From assembly GCF_016863115.1 (NCBI RefSeq), contig NZ_BOOG01000021.1, forward strand, positions 60,815 to 124,814: 64,000 bases of DNA. Reading direction: 5' to 3'. This document shows, piece by piece, positions 15,086-23,851 of the stretch. The first letter of the stretch is position 1, and each line of letters begins with the position of its first letter. The notes below the pieces were generated by a model, which ran no database searches, had not been told where the DNA came from, and saw only the letters and a list, made by a program, of their open reading frames with translations. This stretch comes from Sphaerimonospora thailandensis. GTDB lineage: Bacteria > Actinomycetota > Actinomycetes > Streptosporangiales > Streptosporangiaceae. A program made the translations under genes and the position numbers.

Positions 15086-16726
15086 ATGGGGCTGCTGGTA
15101 GTCCCGCCCTTCGACGAAGAGCCGTGGCCGACGCTCGGACCGCAGGTGTGCGACCTGCTCGAGGAGCGCTGCGTCCATGGCCCGGGCGACTTGCGAGGCA
15201 AGCCCTACCAGCTGGACGAGGAAAAGCGGGCGCTGATCTACCGCTGGTACGAGGTCTACCCGAAAGACCACCCACGTGCGGGGAAGCGCCGATTCAAGCG
15301 GGTCGGCCTGTCGGTCCGTAAGGGCACGGCCAAGACCGAGCTCGCTGCGGCGGTCGCATTTGCCGAGCTTCACCCGGAAGGCCCGGTCCGTACGGACGGG
15401 TGGCGCAAGAAGGGCGGGGTATGGGTGCCGGTCGGCCGACCGGTGACCGACCCGTACATCCCGATGGTGGCCTACACCGAGGAGCAGACCGAGGACCTGG
15501 CCTACGCGGCGCTGCTGGTGATGGTGACCGAGGGCGAGGACGCGGATCTGTTCGACGCGGGCCTTGAGCGGATCATGCGCGCCGGCGGGGACGGCAAGGC
15601 CGTCGCCCTGGCGGCGGCGCCGGATTCCCGTGATGGTGCACGCACGACGTTCCAGCATTTCGATGAGACCCACCGAATGGTGTCGCCGCGGCTGAGGGCC
15701 GCCCATCAGACGATGCTGATGAACATCCCCAAGCGGCCCCTGGCCGACCCGTGGTCGCTGGAGAGCACCACGACCTACACACCGGGCGAGGGCTCGGTGG
15801 CCGAGGGGACGCACGAGTACGCCGAGCTCGTCGACGAGGGCAAGGCGAAGGACCGGACGCTGTTCTTCTTCCACCGCGAGGCGACCCCGCGGCCGGATGA
15901 GGACCTGGACGACTTCGAGCAGGCCCGCTCGGCGGTGATCGAGGCCTCCGGGCCGTCGATCGCGACCTGGCCGGACTTCGAGGGCCAGGTCGAAGCGATC
16001 ATCTCGCTGCGCAACCAGCCCGACACCGACAAGGCGTACTGGGAGCGGGTGTGGCTGAACCGCCGCAGGCAGTCCGGCCAGCAGGCGTTCGACGCCACCC
16101 GGTGGAAGCAGCTGGCCCGGCCGGACATCGTGATTCCCGACGGGGAGCTGATCACCATCGGCTTCGACGGTGCCCAGTTCCACGACGCCACCGGGCTTAT
16201 CGCGACGGACGTCATGACCGGGTTTCAGTGGCCGCTCGGGATCTGGGAATGCCCCCCGGACGCCAAGGACTGGGAGTGCCCAGAGGATGAGGTCTCCGCC
16301 GCCCTAGAAGAGGCCATGGACCGCTGGGAGGTCTGGCGGGTGTATGCCGACCCTCCCTACTGGGACGGCATGATCAACCACTGGCGCGGCAAGTACGGCG
16401 CCAAACGGGTGATCGAGTGGTGGACGAACCGTCCGCTCCAGATGGCTCACTCCCTGCGCGCCTACAAGGGCGCGATGACCACGGGCGCTGTCACTAACAA
16501 CGGGCACGAGGTCTTCACCCGGCACATCGGCAACGCATGCAAGCACACGCTCAAGCAGCTCGACGAGCGCGGTCAGCCGTTGTGGGTAATCCGCAAGGAA
16601 CGCCCCGACTCCCCGAAGAAGATCGACGGCGCGATGGCCGGCGACCTGTCGTGGGAAGCCCGCTGCGACGCGATCGCGGCCGGGGCGAAGAAGCGCCGCC
16701 GTTCGAAGGTGATCGTCATGAGATGA
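15086..16726 (+). CDS. Terminase large subunit
   Basis: 546 aa. The ATPase has a Walker A-like VGLSVRKGTAKTELAAA (about residues 73-89) and a Walker B HFDETHRM (about 191-198). The nuclease half has ITIGFDGAQFHDATGL, VYADPPYW and DGAMAGDLS, whose acidic residues are expected to hold two metals in an RNase H fold. It packages DNA into the prohead through the portal. Full length for the family. It starts 4 nt after terS. Confidence 0.92.
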   Translation: MGLLVVPPFDEEPWPTLGPQVCDLLEERCVHGPGDLRGKPYQLDEEKRALIYRWYEVYPKDHPRAGKRRFKRVGLSVRKGTAKTELAAAVAFAELHPEGPVRTDGWRKKGGVWVPVGRPVTDPYIPMVAYTEEQTEDLAYAALLVMVTEGEDADLFDAGLERIMRAGGDGKAVALAAAPDSRDGARTTFQHFDETHRMVSPRLRAAHQTMLMNIPKRPLADPWSLESTTTYTPGEGSVAEGTHEYAELVDEGKAKDRTLFFFHREATPRPDEDLDDFEQARSAVIEASGPSIATWPDFEGQVEAIISLRNQPDTDKAYWERVWLNRRRQSGQQAFDATRWKQLARPDIVIPDGELITIGFDGAQFHDATGLIATDVMTGFQWPLGIWECPPDAKDWECPEDEVSAALEEAMDRWEVWRVYADPPYWDGMINHWRGKYGAKRVIEWWTNRPLQMAHSLRAYKGAMTTGAVTNNGHEVFTRHIGNACKHTLKQLDERGQPLWVIRKERPDSPKKIDGAMAGDLSWEARCDAIAAGAKKRRRSKVIVMR

Positions 16727-16747
16727 GATGAGATGGGGTGATCGCAC

Positions 16748-18172
16748 GTGGACCGCACCGATGCGGAGTGGCTGACCCACCTCATCAACTGCCACGACAA
16801 GGAGCTGATTGAGCTCAAGCGGCTGGACTCCTACTACGAGGGCGAGCAGCCCCTGTCGTACATGGCGCCGGAGCTGCTGCAGGAGCTCGACGAGCGGGTG
16901 CGCCAGGTCATCATCGAATGGCCTCGCCTCGTCGTCGACTCCGTTGAGGAGCGGCTCGACGTCGAGGGCTTCCGGTACGGGTCGCAGGCGGAGGCTGACG
17001 CTGAGCTGTGGCGGATCTGGCAGGCCAACGACATGGACGAGCAGTCCCAGATGGGCCACGTCGACGCGCTCGTCATGAGGCGCGCCTACGCGATCGTCGG
17101 GACGAATGAGGACGACGAGACGACGCCGATCATCACGGTGGAGTCACCGCTCGACTGCTACGCCGAGCGCGACCCGCGGACCCGGAAGGTCGCGGCCGCC
17201 GTCAAGCGGCTGACTGAAGAGACCAGCGATGGGAAGGTCGAGCGCGCCACGCTGTACCTGCCGAACTCCAACAAATGGTGGGTCAAGGTCGATGGCGACT
17301 GGGTGGAGGACCCCGAGCACCCGCCCGATGAGCACGAGCTTGGCGAGGTCCTGGTTGAGCCGATCGTGAACCGGCCCCGGCTGAAACGGCCGGGCGTCTC
17401 GGAGCTGAAGCCGATCATTCCGCTCTCGGACGCAGCCTGCAAGATCGCCACCGACATGATGGTCAGCGGCGAGTTCCACGCGATCCCCCGCCGCTACGCC
17501 ATCGGCGTCGGCCCGGAGGACTTCGAGGACGAGAACGGCCGACCGATCAGCGCGTTGAAGCGGATCGCGGGCCGGATCTGGGCTATCGCGAAGAACAAGA
17601 AAGACGACGGGGTCGAGCTGGGCCAGTTCCCCGAGGCCAGCTTGAGTAACTTCCACGACACGTTGAAGCTGCTCGCGATGCTCGTGGCGTCTCTCGCTGG
17701 TCTGCCGTCAAGGTTCCTCGGCCACGCCACCGACAACCCCGCATCGGCGGATGCCATCCGGTCGGACGAGTCGCGGCTGGTGAAGCGGGCCGAGCGTAAG
17801 CAGCGGTCGTTCGGCGGGTCGTGGGAGCGGGTCATGCGCCTGGTGCTGCTGGTCCGTGACGGGGAGGTCGACCCGGACGCCCGGAGCCTGGAGGCGCTGT
17901 GGCGGGACGCGTCCACGCCGACGATCGCGCAGAAGGCCGACGCCGCGGTGAAGCTGTACACGGCGAAGATCCTGCCGCTGCGACAGACCCGCGAGGACCT
18001 CGGCTACACGCAGGTGCAGATCGAGCGGATGGAGCAGGAGGATGAGCGGGCGGCGCAGGACCTGTTCACCCGGATCATGGCCGGGGACGCGGCAGCGATG
18101 AGCGGTCCAAAGCCGCCCCGTGAGGACCAGGACCAGCCCGACGGTCAGCCGCAACCCGAACCGGTGGGATAG
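16748..18172 (+). CDS. Portal protein (SPP1 gp6-like)
   Basis: 474 aa. Family features include KRLDSYYEGEQPLSYMAPEL near the N-terminus, RLVVDSVEERLDVEGFRYG, a wing region, and LVASLAGLPSRFLGHATDNP with ASADAIRSDESRLVKRAERK, the typical portal stem/crown region. Acidic proline-rich tail. GTG start. It forms the dodecameric head vertex between terminase and MuF protein. Confidence 0.9.
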   Translation: MDRTDAEWLTHLINCHDKELIELKRLDSYYEGEQPLSYMAPELLQELDERVRQVIIEWPRLVVDSVEERLDVEGFRYGSQAEADAELWRIWQANDMDEQSQMGHVDALVMRRAYAIVGTNEDDETTPIITVESPLDCYAERDPRTRKVAAAVKRLTEETSDGKVERATLYLPNSNKWWVKVDGDWVEDPEHPPDEHELGEVLVEPIVNRPRLKRPGVSELKPIIPLSDAACKIATDMMVSGEFHAIPRRYAIGVGPEDFEDENGRPISALKRIAGRIWAIAKNKKDDGVELGQFPEASLSNFHDTLKLLAMLVASLAGLPSRFLGHATDNPASADAIRSDESRLVKRAERKQRSFGGSWERVMRLVLLVRDGEVDPDARSLEALWRDASTPTIAQKADAAVKLYTAKILPLRQTREDLGYTQVQIERMEQEDERAAQDLFTRIMAGDAAAMSGPKPPREDQDQPDGQPQPEPVG

Positions 18173-18175
18173 CCG

Positions 18176-19948
18176 GTGCCGTCCGTCGCACAGGTCACCG
18201 CCGACCACTACAAGGCCCAGCAGACCCTCGCCCGGCAGACCGTCGAGCAGGCCCAAACCCTGTGGGCGCGAGTCCAGCCGGCCGCCGTGGTGGACTCGTG
18301 GATCGCGCAGCTCGCCGAGATGATCCGCGTGCTCACACTCGGCCAGGCCGGCGCGGCCGCGATGGCACAGCCGTACGTCGAGGCGCTTGCCGCAGCCCAG
18401 GGCATCCCTTCGGCGGCCGGAGTGGTGAACGCGGCCGCGTTCGCTGGGATCGCGGCCGACGGCCGGGACCTGGCGGGCCTGCTGATGCAGCCGGCGCTGC
18501 GTACCCTCGGCGTGTTGGCCACCGGCGCCGACGACCAGACCGCGCTGCTGTCCGGGCTGGAGTCGCTGACGCGGATCGTCGACACGGAGATCTCCGACGC
18601 TTCCCGGGCCGCTGACCACGTCGGGATGGTCGCGAACCGGCGGTGGGTGACGTACGTCCGGCACGTCACGCTGCCCGCGTGCGGCCGGTGCATCATCCTC
18701 GCCGGACGCACCTACTCCTGGAGTCAGGGCTTCCAGCGTCACCCACGGTGCGACTGCACGATGGTGCCCCATCATGAGGGTGATACGCCGCCTCCGTCGC
18801 CGGAGGAACTGTTCGCCCAGATGAACGAGGACGAGCAGGCCAGGGCGTTCACTGTGAGCGGAGCTGAGGCGATCCGGCTCGGCGCCGACATGGGCCAGGT
18901 CGTCAACGCCCGCCGCGGCATGCAGACCATCGCCGGGGGTCGGCTCGTCACGACCGAGGGCACGACATCCCGCGGGTACGCCGGGAAGAAACTCGGCGAC
19001 CTGCGGAAGGTCCGGGGTGAGCGGTACCGGCGGTCTCAGGTCGTGCGGCCGATGCCGGAGCAGCTGCTCGCGGACGCCCGCGACCGGGATGAGGCGATCC
19101 GCTTCCTCGAGCGTTTCGGCTACCTGGACCGCACGTCGGTCCGGCGAAGAGAGCGTGCAGGTGCCGCCGCGGTGTCGGCGGCCGCCGTACGGCGCGACGC
19201 CGAAGACGCTGCGCGGCGCCAGCGTGACGCCGAGGCCAACGCTCGACGGCAGGCGGAGGAGACCCGCAGGGCAGCCGAGCAGGCCAGGCGAGAGGCTGAG
19301 GAGAAGGCCCGCCGAGAAGCCGAAGAGAAGCGGGCAGCCGAGGATGCCGCGCGGCGCGCGGCGGAGGCGGCCAGGTGGTCGCCAGCGTCGACCATGACCC
19401 ACGAGCAAGCCGCGGCGATGCAGCGCAGCATGCCCGCCTGGACACGGACCCAGCGTGACGCGCTGCAGGACTACACCGGCGGATGGGCAGGCCCGGTCAA
19501 CGATGCCCTCCGTAAAGGCAAGCCGATCCCCGACAGGTTCGCCGACCTCCGCAACGCGGTCACCAACCTGGCGGCCGCGGTGCACCCGCTGCCCCGGCCG
19601 GTGACCGTCTACCGGTACGTCGCACCGGACGCCTTCGGACGCGGCCGGACACGGGCGGACAAGCTCGGCAACCTCGTCGGCCGCACCCTGCAGGACCGGG
19701 GCTTCATGTCAACGAGCCTGGCCAGGTCGGGCCACACTGACCCGGCCGGGCAGATGGCGCTCGGCGCCCGCCGCCAGGTGCTGATGGAGATCGACGTTCC
19801 CGCAGGCGCACGGGCCGCTTACATCGACGAAGTGTCGGTGCACCCGGGCCAGTGGGAGCTACTCCTCGGCCCGGGCACCAAATATGAGGTAGTCGAGGTC
19901 GTGCAGGATGGCGCGCATACAGTGGTCCGGGTGAGAGTGGTCCCATGA
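18176..19948 (+). CDS. MuF-type head protein fused to ADP-ribosyltransferase
   Basis: 590 aa. Residues about 1-215 are a Mu F-like minor head protein, ending with ACGRCIILAGRTYSWSQGF and RHPRCDCTMVPHHEG. Residues about 320-400 are an alanine/arginine/glutamate coiled coil. The last 140 residues are an R-S-E class ADP-ribosyltransferase: R480 in VTVYRYV, S512-T513-S514 in GFMSTSL, and Q559-W-E561 in HPGQWELLL. The Q-x-E form is typical of arginine- or asparagine-modifying enzymes. MuF proteins enter the capsid and could be ejected with DNA, so the transferase could act in a newly infected cell, as T4 Alt does. The target is unknown. Confidence 0.85.
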   Translation: MPSVAQVTADHYKAQQTLARQTVEQAQTLWARVQPAAVVDSWIAQLAEMIRVLTLGQAGAAAMAQPYVEALAAAQGIPSAAGVVNAAAFAGIAADGRDLAGLLMQPALRTLGVLATGADDQTALLSGLESLTRIVDTEISDASRAADHVGMVANRRWVTYVRHVTLPACGRCIILAGRTYSWSQGFQRHPRCDCTMVPHHEGDTPPPSPEELFAQMNEDEQARAFTVSGAEAIRLGADMGQVVNARRGMQTIAGGRLVTTEGTTSRGYAGKKLGDLRKVRGERYRRSQVVRPMPEQLLADARDRDEAIRFLERFGYLDRTSVRRRERAGAAAVSAAAVRRDAEDAARRQRDAEANARRQAEETRRAAEQARREAEEKARREAEEKRAAEDAARRAAEAARWSPASTMTHEQAAAMQRSMPAWTRTQRDALQDYTGGWAGPVNDALRKGKPIPDRFADLRNAVTNLAAAVHPLPRPVTVYRYVAPDAFGRGRTRADKLGNLVGRTLQDRGFMSTSLARSGHTDPAGQMALGARRQVLMEIDVPAGARAAYIDEVSVHPGQWELLLGPGTKYEVVEVVQDGAHTVVRVRVVP

Positions 19949-20058
19949 CCGCTCCCTCGGTGAATGGGTTCGACGACGAACCCGAGCTGCTCGACGTCGC
20001 CGAGCATGGTGATGCGATAGACGATCCGGAGTACCGGGCGCTGCTCGGTCTCGACTAG
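19945..20058 (+). CDS. Acidic 37-aa ORF coupled to the ART gene
   Basis: The ATG overlaps the ART stop codon (ATGA). The peptide has 7 Asp and 4 Glu against one Arg, for example GFDDEPELLDVAEHGDAIDD. It ends about 60 nt before a strong terminator. Coupling directly behind an ADP-ribosyltransferase suggests an inhibitor or immunity peptide that protects the producing cell, but a structural or chaperone role is equally untested. Confidence 0.5.
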   Translation: MTAPSVNGFDDEPELLDVAEHGDAIDDPEYRALLGLD

Positions 20059-20115
20059 CCGCCAGCGGCCGCCCACTGCGACAGCGCGGCCGCCATCACT
20101 GATCACACGACGGAC

Positions 20116-20139
20116 AGGCCTGCCATCGGCAGGCCTTTT
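20116..20139 (+). terminator. Strong intrinsic terminator after MuF-ART cassette
   Basis: Perfect 9-bp stem AGGCCTGCC / GGCAGGCCT with loop ATC and a TTTT tail. It sits inside the late operon, between the ART/acidic ORF pair and the scaffold gene, so it would set the ratio of terminase/portal/ART to capsid transcripts or mark a cassette border. Confidence 0.8.
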
Positions 20140-20202
20140 CCGCATGCACGCAGACCTCCCCGCGCCGCAAGGGCTCGGGGCCGATCCCGCAACGGGAGAC
20201 CC

Positions 20203-20886
20203 ATGAACACCGATCACTTCTGGCTGTTCGACCTCGCCCGTCACGACGATGACGGTGGTGAGGGGCAGCCGCCGGACGGCGACCCGGGCAACCCGGACGA
20301 CCAGCCGGACACCGACCCCGACCCCGACCCCGACCCCGACGGCCCGCCGGACGGATCCGGCGATCTCGGCGACAAGGGCAAGCGGGCGCTCGACGCCATG
20401 AAGGCCGAGCGGAACGCCGCCCGGAAGGACGCCGCGGCCGCGAAGAGGCGTGCCGAGCAGGCCGAGGCGAAGGTCACCGAGTTCGAGGACCGGGACAAGA
20501 CCGAGGCTGAGAAGCTCGCCCAGCGCGCTGAGCGGGCCGAGCAGGCCGCGAAGCAGGCGGTCGGCCGTGCGGTACGTGCCGAGGTCAAGGCCCTCGCCGC
20601 GGACGCGTTCGCTGACCCGGAGGACGCGCACGCGTTCCTCGACCTGTCCTCCTACGCCGGCGACGACGGCTCTGTCGACACCGACACCATCGCCGCTGAT
20701 CTGGAGGCGCTGCTCGAGCGGAAGCCGCACCTGCGTAAGCAGACGGCGGCCCCGCCGAAGAAGCAGCCCCGGCCGGACCCGTCGCAGGGGCCCCGGAAGG
20801 ACCCCGAGCCGGTCGACTACCGCAAGGCCGACCGGGAAACGTTCAGGGCCGCCGCCGCGAAGTACGGCATCCGCACCCGCTCGTGA
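20203..20886 (+). CDS. Scaffolding protein
   Basis: 227 aa between head-morphogenesis and capsid genes. An acidic Asp-Pro repeat region (encoded by GACCCC units at 20314-20340) is followed by a long charged coiled coil (AERNAARKDAAAAKRRAEQA, KLAQRAERAEQAAKQAVGRA) and a basic C-terminus, the usual scaffold architecture. Its N-terminus contains WLFDLARHD (residues 7-15), nearly the same as WAFDLGRHD in the major capsid protein, a probable shared processing site. It overlaps the Prp-like gene by 4 nt. Confidence 0.85.
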   Translation: MNTDHFWLFDLARHDDDGGEGQPPDGDPGNPDDQPDTDPDPDPDPDGPPDGSGDLGDKGKRALDAMKAERNAARKDAAAAKRRAEQAEAKVTEFEDRDKTEAEKLAQRAERAEQAAKQAVGRAVRAEVKALAADAFADPEDAHAFLDLSSYAGDDGSVDTDTIAADLEALLERKPHLRKQTAAPPKKQPRPDPSQGPRKDPEPVDYRKADRETFRAAAAKYGIRTRS

Positions 20887-21071
20887 TCCACGTCCGTGCC
20901 CGCCTGGGCGCGGGCCTCACCTCGCTCGAGGTGACCGGGCACGAGGGCCACGTGCAGGACGGCCGTGTGTGCGCCGCGGTGTCGGCCATCACCCAGACCG
21001 CGCTGCTTGGGCTGCAGGAGATTGCCCGGCAGTACCCCGACCTCGTGTCCATCACGATCACTGAGGAGTAA
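20883..21071 (+). CDS. Prp-like cysteine protease (DUF464/YsxB family), candidate prohead protease
   Basis: 62 aa, GTG start overlapping the scaffold stop. Residues 18-36 read TGHEGHVQDGRVCAAVSAI, matching the Prp signature of a catalytic His in GH (H20 here) and a Cys in VCAAVSA (C30), followed by the helix TQTALLGLQEIA. It is shorter than cellular Prp (about 105 aa) and the His-Cys spacing is about two residues tighter. Prp trims the N-terminus of ribosomal protein L27 in Firmicutes and also processes 80-alpha scaffold and capsid proteins. Its position between scaffold and capsid genes argues for the capsid role. Confidence 0.7.
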   Translation: MIHVRARLGAGLTSLEVTGHEGHVQDGRVCAAVSAITQTALLGLQEIARQYPDLVSITITEE

Positions 21072-21074
21072 TCC

Positions 21075-22385
21075 ATGCGTACCGCGACCGCCCGCTGGGC
21101 GTTCGACCTTGGCCGCCATGATGTGCGGTCCCAGCTCCCGGCCGCGATCCGGGAGGTCATGCAGAACGGCCTGCTGTACCAGGTTTTCGAGGACGCGCTC
21201 CTGCCGGAGTTCCTGTTCCCGATGATCGCGACGCCGCGGCCGTGGCGGTCCCGTCTCGGTGACACCGGTACCTTCACCCGGACCGGTCTGCTCGCGCCGA
21301 AAACCACGCCGATCACCGGTAGTGACCCGTCCACGCAGACCTACTCGATTGAGCAGTACAGCGTCGTCATGGACCAGTACGGCTCCGCGATCGACACCAA
21401 CATGCTCAACTCGTCCATGACGCTGGCGAGCCAGTACATGGAGGACGTGCAGAAGCTCGCCATCAACGCGGGTCAGTCGCTGAACCGGATCGCCCGGGAC
21501 AAGCTGTACACCGCCTACGCGGGTGGCCGTACGTGGTGCACCACCGCCGACGGCGCCGAAGACGACCCCGACACCTCCATCAAGGTGGCGTCGGTGACAG
21601 GGTTTGAGACCGTTCTGGTGAACGGCAAGCCGACCCCGGTCAGCGGCGCCAACGCGCTGGCCGTGACCATCGGTGGTGCGGCGAACACCGTCACCGGCGT
21701 CAACCCGGCCACGAAGACCCTCACCCTGGGGACGGCCCGCACCGACGCCAAGGGCGACGCGGTCGTGGCCGCCAACGCCCCGGTGAGTATCCGGAAGGGC
21801 ACCAAGGCCACCGCCCACCACCTGGCCGCGGACGACAACGCCACGTTCAAGATGTTCCGCGGTGCCGTCGCCCGGCTGCGGAAGATGAACGTCCCGACGT
21901 TCGGGGGCTACTACACGGCGCACATCGACCCCGACACGGAAAACCAGCTGTTCGACGACGACGATTTCAAGCGGGCACTGGAGGGTCGGGTCGACTCGCC
22001 GATCTACCGGGACCTGTCGATCGGCCGTTTCGCCGGCATCGACTGGGTGCGGGACAACGAAACCCCGACCGTCATGGGCGGTTCGGCGGGGAACATCCCG
22101 GTCCACCAGCCGATCGTGTTCGGCGCCGAAGCGTTCATTAGCGCGCCGTTCGAGGGCATGGGGAACCTGCTCTCCGAGACCGACGTGTCGGACGTGCCGT
22201 CCATCCAGATGGTCGGCCCGGCCGACGGCGTGCAGGTCGCGATGATCACCCGGCCGCCGCAGGACCGGCTTCAGCAGGTCATCGGTTCCGCCTGGTCGTG
22301 GGTCGGCGACTTCGGTGTCCCGTCGGACGCCACGACCGGGGACGCGGCGCTGTACAAGCGGGCTGTGGTCCTGGAGCACGCCTAA
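21075..22385 (+). CDS. Major capsid protein (HK97 fold)
   Basis: 436 aa. The N-terminal segment contains WAFDLGRHD (residues 8-16), shared with the scaffold. There is a long helix/E-loop region, then a glycine/threonine-rich insertion at about residues 165-260 (AVTIGGAANTVTGVNPATKT). C-terminal blocks include YYTAHIDPDTENQLFDDDDF, GRFAGIDWVRDNETPTV and IMARDs-like hydrophobic strands. The arrangement fits the larger capsid proteins with an inserted domain (P22/N4-gp56-like rather than minimal HK97). It follows the protease gene by 3 nt. Confidence 0.85.
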   Translation: MRTATARWAFDLGRHDVRSQLPAAIREVMQNGLLYQVFEDALLPEFLFPMIATPRPWRSRLGDTGTFTRTGLLAPKTTPITGSDPSTQTYSIEQYSVVMDQYGSAIDTNMLNSSMTLASQYMEDVQKLAINAGQSLNRIARDKLYTAYAGGRTWCTTADGAEDDPDTSIKVASVTGFETVLVNGKPTPVSGANALAVTIGGAANTVTGVNPATKTLTLGTARTDAKGDAVVAANAPVSIRKGTKATAHHLAADDNATFKMFRGAVARLRKMNVPTFGGYYTAHIDPDTENQLFDDDDFKRALEGRVDSPIYRDLSIGRFAGIDWVRDNETPTVMGGSAGNIPVHQPIVFGAEAFISAPFEGMGNLLSETDVSDVPSIQMVGPADGVQVAMITRPPQDRLQQVIGSAWSWVGDFGVPSDATTGDAALYKRAVVLEHA

Positions 22386-22805
22386 ATGCGCGCGATCGCG
22401 ACGCAGGCGTTCAAGGCCTACTACAACATGCAGCCGCTCACCTTCGCCGCGGGTGAGGAGTTCGTCGGGGACGCCGCGGTGTACATGCTCCGCACCGGCG
22501 CTCCCGTCGAACCGGCCGACGATGAGGCCCGGCAGGTCCTCGCCGGGCACCAGGACGGCGAGCACCAGGAGGAGCCGACTCCCGATGAGCCTGGCGGGTC
22601 CGCCCCCGGCCCCGCGGAGGAGGAGGGCGACGACCCCGACGGTCAGGACCAGGGCGGCCCGCTCGACATCAACGGCACCATCAGCGAGATCCTCGCCTGG
22701 GTCGGCGTCGACGAGGACCGCGCCCTGGAGGCCCACGACGCCGAGCAGGCGAAGGCCAAGCCCCGCCCGACGCTGCTCTCCGCTCTCGACGCGATCCTCG
22801 ACTGA
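22386..22805 (+). CDS. Hypothetical head-associated protein, 139 aa
   Basis: ATG directly after the capsid stop. The first 45 residues form a small beta-rich domain (ATQAFKAYYNMQPLTFAAGE, EFVGDAAVYMLRTGAPV). A long acidic glycine/proline linker follows, then a helical C-terminus (ISEILAWVGVDEDRALEAHD). It may be a decoration or neck protein. The acidic linker resembles those of head-fibre proteins. Confidence 0.55.
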   Translation: MRAIATQAFKAYYNMQPLTFAAGEEFVGDAAVYMLRTGAPVEPADDEARQVLAGHQDGEHQEEPTPDEPGGSAPGPAEEEGDDPDGQDQGGPLDINGTISEILAWVGVDEDRALEAHDAEQAKAKPRPTLLSALDAILD

Positions 22806-22819
22806 GGGAGGTGGTCACC

Positions 22820-23446
22820 GTGTCGCTGCCTCCGCTCGCCACGGTGGCCCACCTGGAAGCCCACCTCGACCGTAGCCTGCCCGCTGCTCAGGCCGAGCTC
22901 GCGATCCGCCGGGCGTCCGCCCAGGTCCGTAAGTACACCCGGCAGACCATCACGCTGGTCGAGGACGACCAGGTCGAGGTGGCGGGAGGGGAACGCGTGC
23001 TACGGGTGCCGCAGCGGCCGCTCGTCGTCGACGCAGACCATCCGCTGACGGTGGTCGAACTCGGCGACTTCGGCGGACTGGACTACACCCTGGTCGAGGG
23101 CCGGGACTACGAGCGGCTCGGGAACGAGCTGACTCGCGGCTACCCGTACCATCCGCCGGGGCGGCTCATGGGCTGGCCCTGGGGCAGGGTCCGAGGGGTG
23201 TGGGCGCCCCGGGTGCGGCTCACCTACTCCCACGGCCACGCGGAGGTGCCTGACGACATCCTTGATGTCGTGCTGGACCTGGCGGCGATGACCGTGTCCA
23301 ACCCGGAGAATTTGCGCGTCGAGCAGATCGAGGACTACTCCCGGACCTACTCGACGGAGACGATCGGCGGGGCGGCGTTGACCGCCGACCACAAGGAAGT
23401 GCTGCGGGCCTACCGTGGCGGCGTGTCCAGTGTGAGGCTGGCATGA
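22820..23446 (+). CDS. Head-tail connector protein (HK97 gp6/gp15-like)
   Basis: 208 aa. The GTG at 22820 is preferred because GGAGG lies 8 nt upstream; GTG 22811 would overlap it. The helical N-terminus (ATVAHLEAHLDRSLPAAQAE, AIRRASAQVRKYTRQTI), central beta domain and C-terminal helices (DDILDVVLDLAAMTVSNPEN) are typical of portal-docked adaptor proteins. Coupled to the next gene by ATGA. Confidence 0.75.
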   Translation: MSLPPLATVAHLEAHLDRSLPAAQAELAIRRASAQVRKYTRQTITLVEDDQVEVAGGERVLRVPQRPLVVDADHPLTVVELGDFGGLDYTLVEGRDYERLGNELTRGYPYHPPGRLMGWPWGRVRGVWAPRVRLTYSHGHAEVPDDILDVVLDLAAMTVSNPENLRVEQIEDYSRTYSTETIGGAALTADHKEVLRAYRGGVSSVRLA

Positions 23447-23838
23447 GCGTTGAGGGGCTCGTCGCGGCAGGCCGCAGGGCCGCGCTGGCGCTGATGCGGG
23501 ACACGTGCGTGATTGAACGAGCGTCTGGTGAACGGGTGTTCGACCCGTCCACGGGCCAGTACACGCAGGCATGGGAGACGGTCTACACCGGGCCCTGCCG
23601 GGTCAAGCAGACCGGCGGCACGGCCGAAACCCCGTACGGTGACGCCCAGTCCATCACGCTGCACCGGTACGAGGTGCGGCTGCCCTGGACGGCCGCACCC
23701 CAGGTGCAGCGAGAAGACCGGATGACCGTCACCACGTCCGATGACACCTGGCTGGTCGGCCGGCCGCTCGAGGTCGTCGACGTCGGCTTCGCCAGCACCG
23801 GCATGGCCCGCCGCCTGGTCGTCGAGGACAAGGCCTGA
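23443..23838 (+). CDS. Head-tail adaptor (stopper-like, DUF6093-type)
   Basis: 131 aa. DTCVIERASGERVFDPSTGQ, YTGPCRVKQ and LHRYEVRLPWTAAP, DRMTVTTSDDTWLVGRPLEV are typical of the actinophage head-closure family. It sits in the connector-stopper-gp10-terminator order of siphoviruses. ATG overlaps the previous stop. Confidence 0.75.
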   Translation: MSVEGLVAAGRRAALALMRDTCVIERASGERVFDPSTGQYTQAWETVYTGPCRVKQTGGTAETPYGDAQSITLHRYEVRLPWTAAPQVQREDRMTVTTSDDTWLVGRPLEVVDVGFASTGMARRLVVEDKA

Positions 23839-23851
23839 AAAGGGGGGTGAC

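Noticed and set aside
17708..19585. 625-codon antisense frame across portal and MuF-ART genes
   Set aside because: Shadow of GC-rich coding DNA; the sense proteins have clear motifs.
20314..20340. GACCCC tandem repeat as a regulatory array
   Set aside because: In frame and encodes the Asp-Pro linker of the scaffold, so coding function explains it.
20817..22736. 639-codon antisense frame over the capsid gene
   Set aside because: No family features, and the sense strand encodes the major capsid protein.
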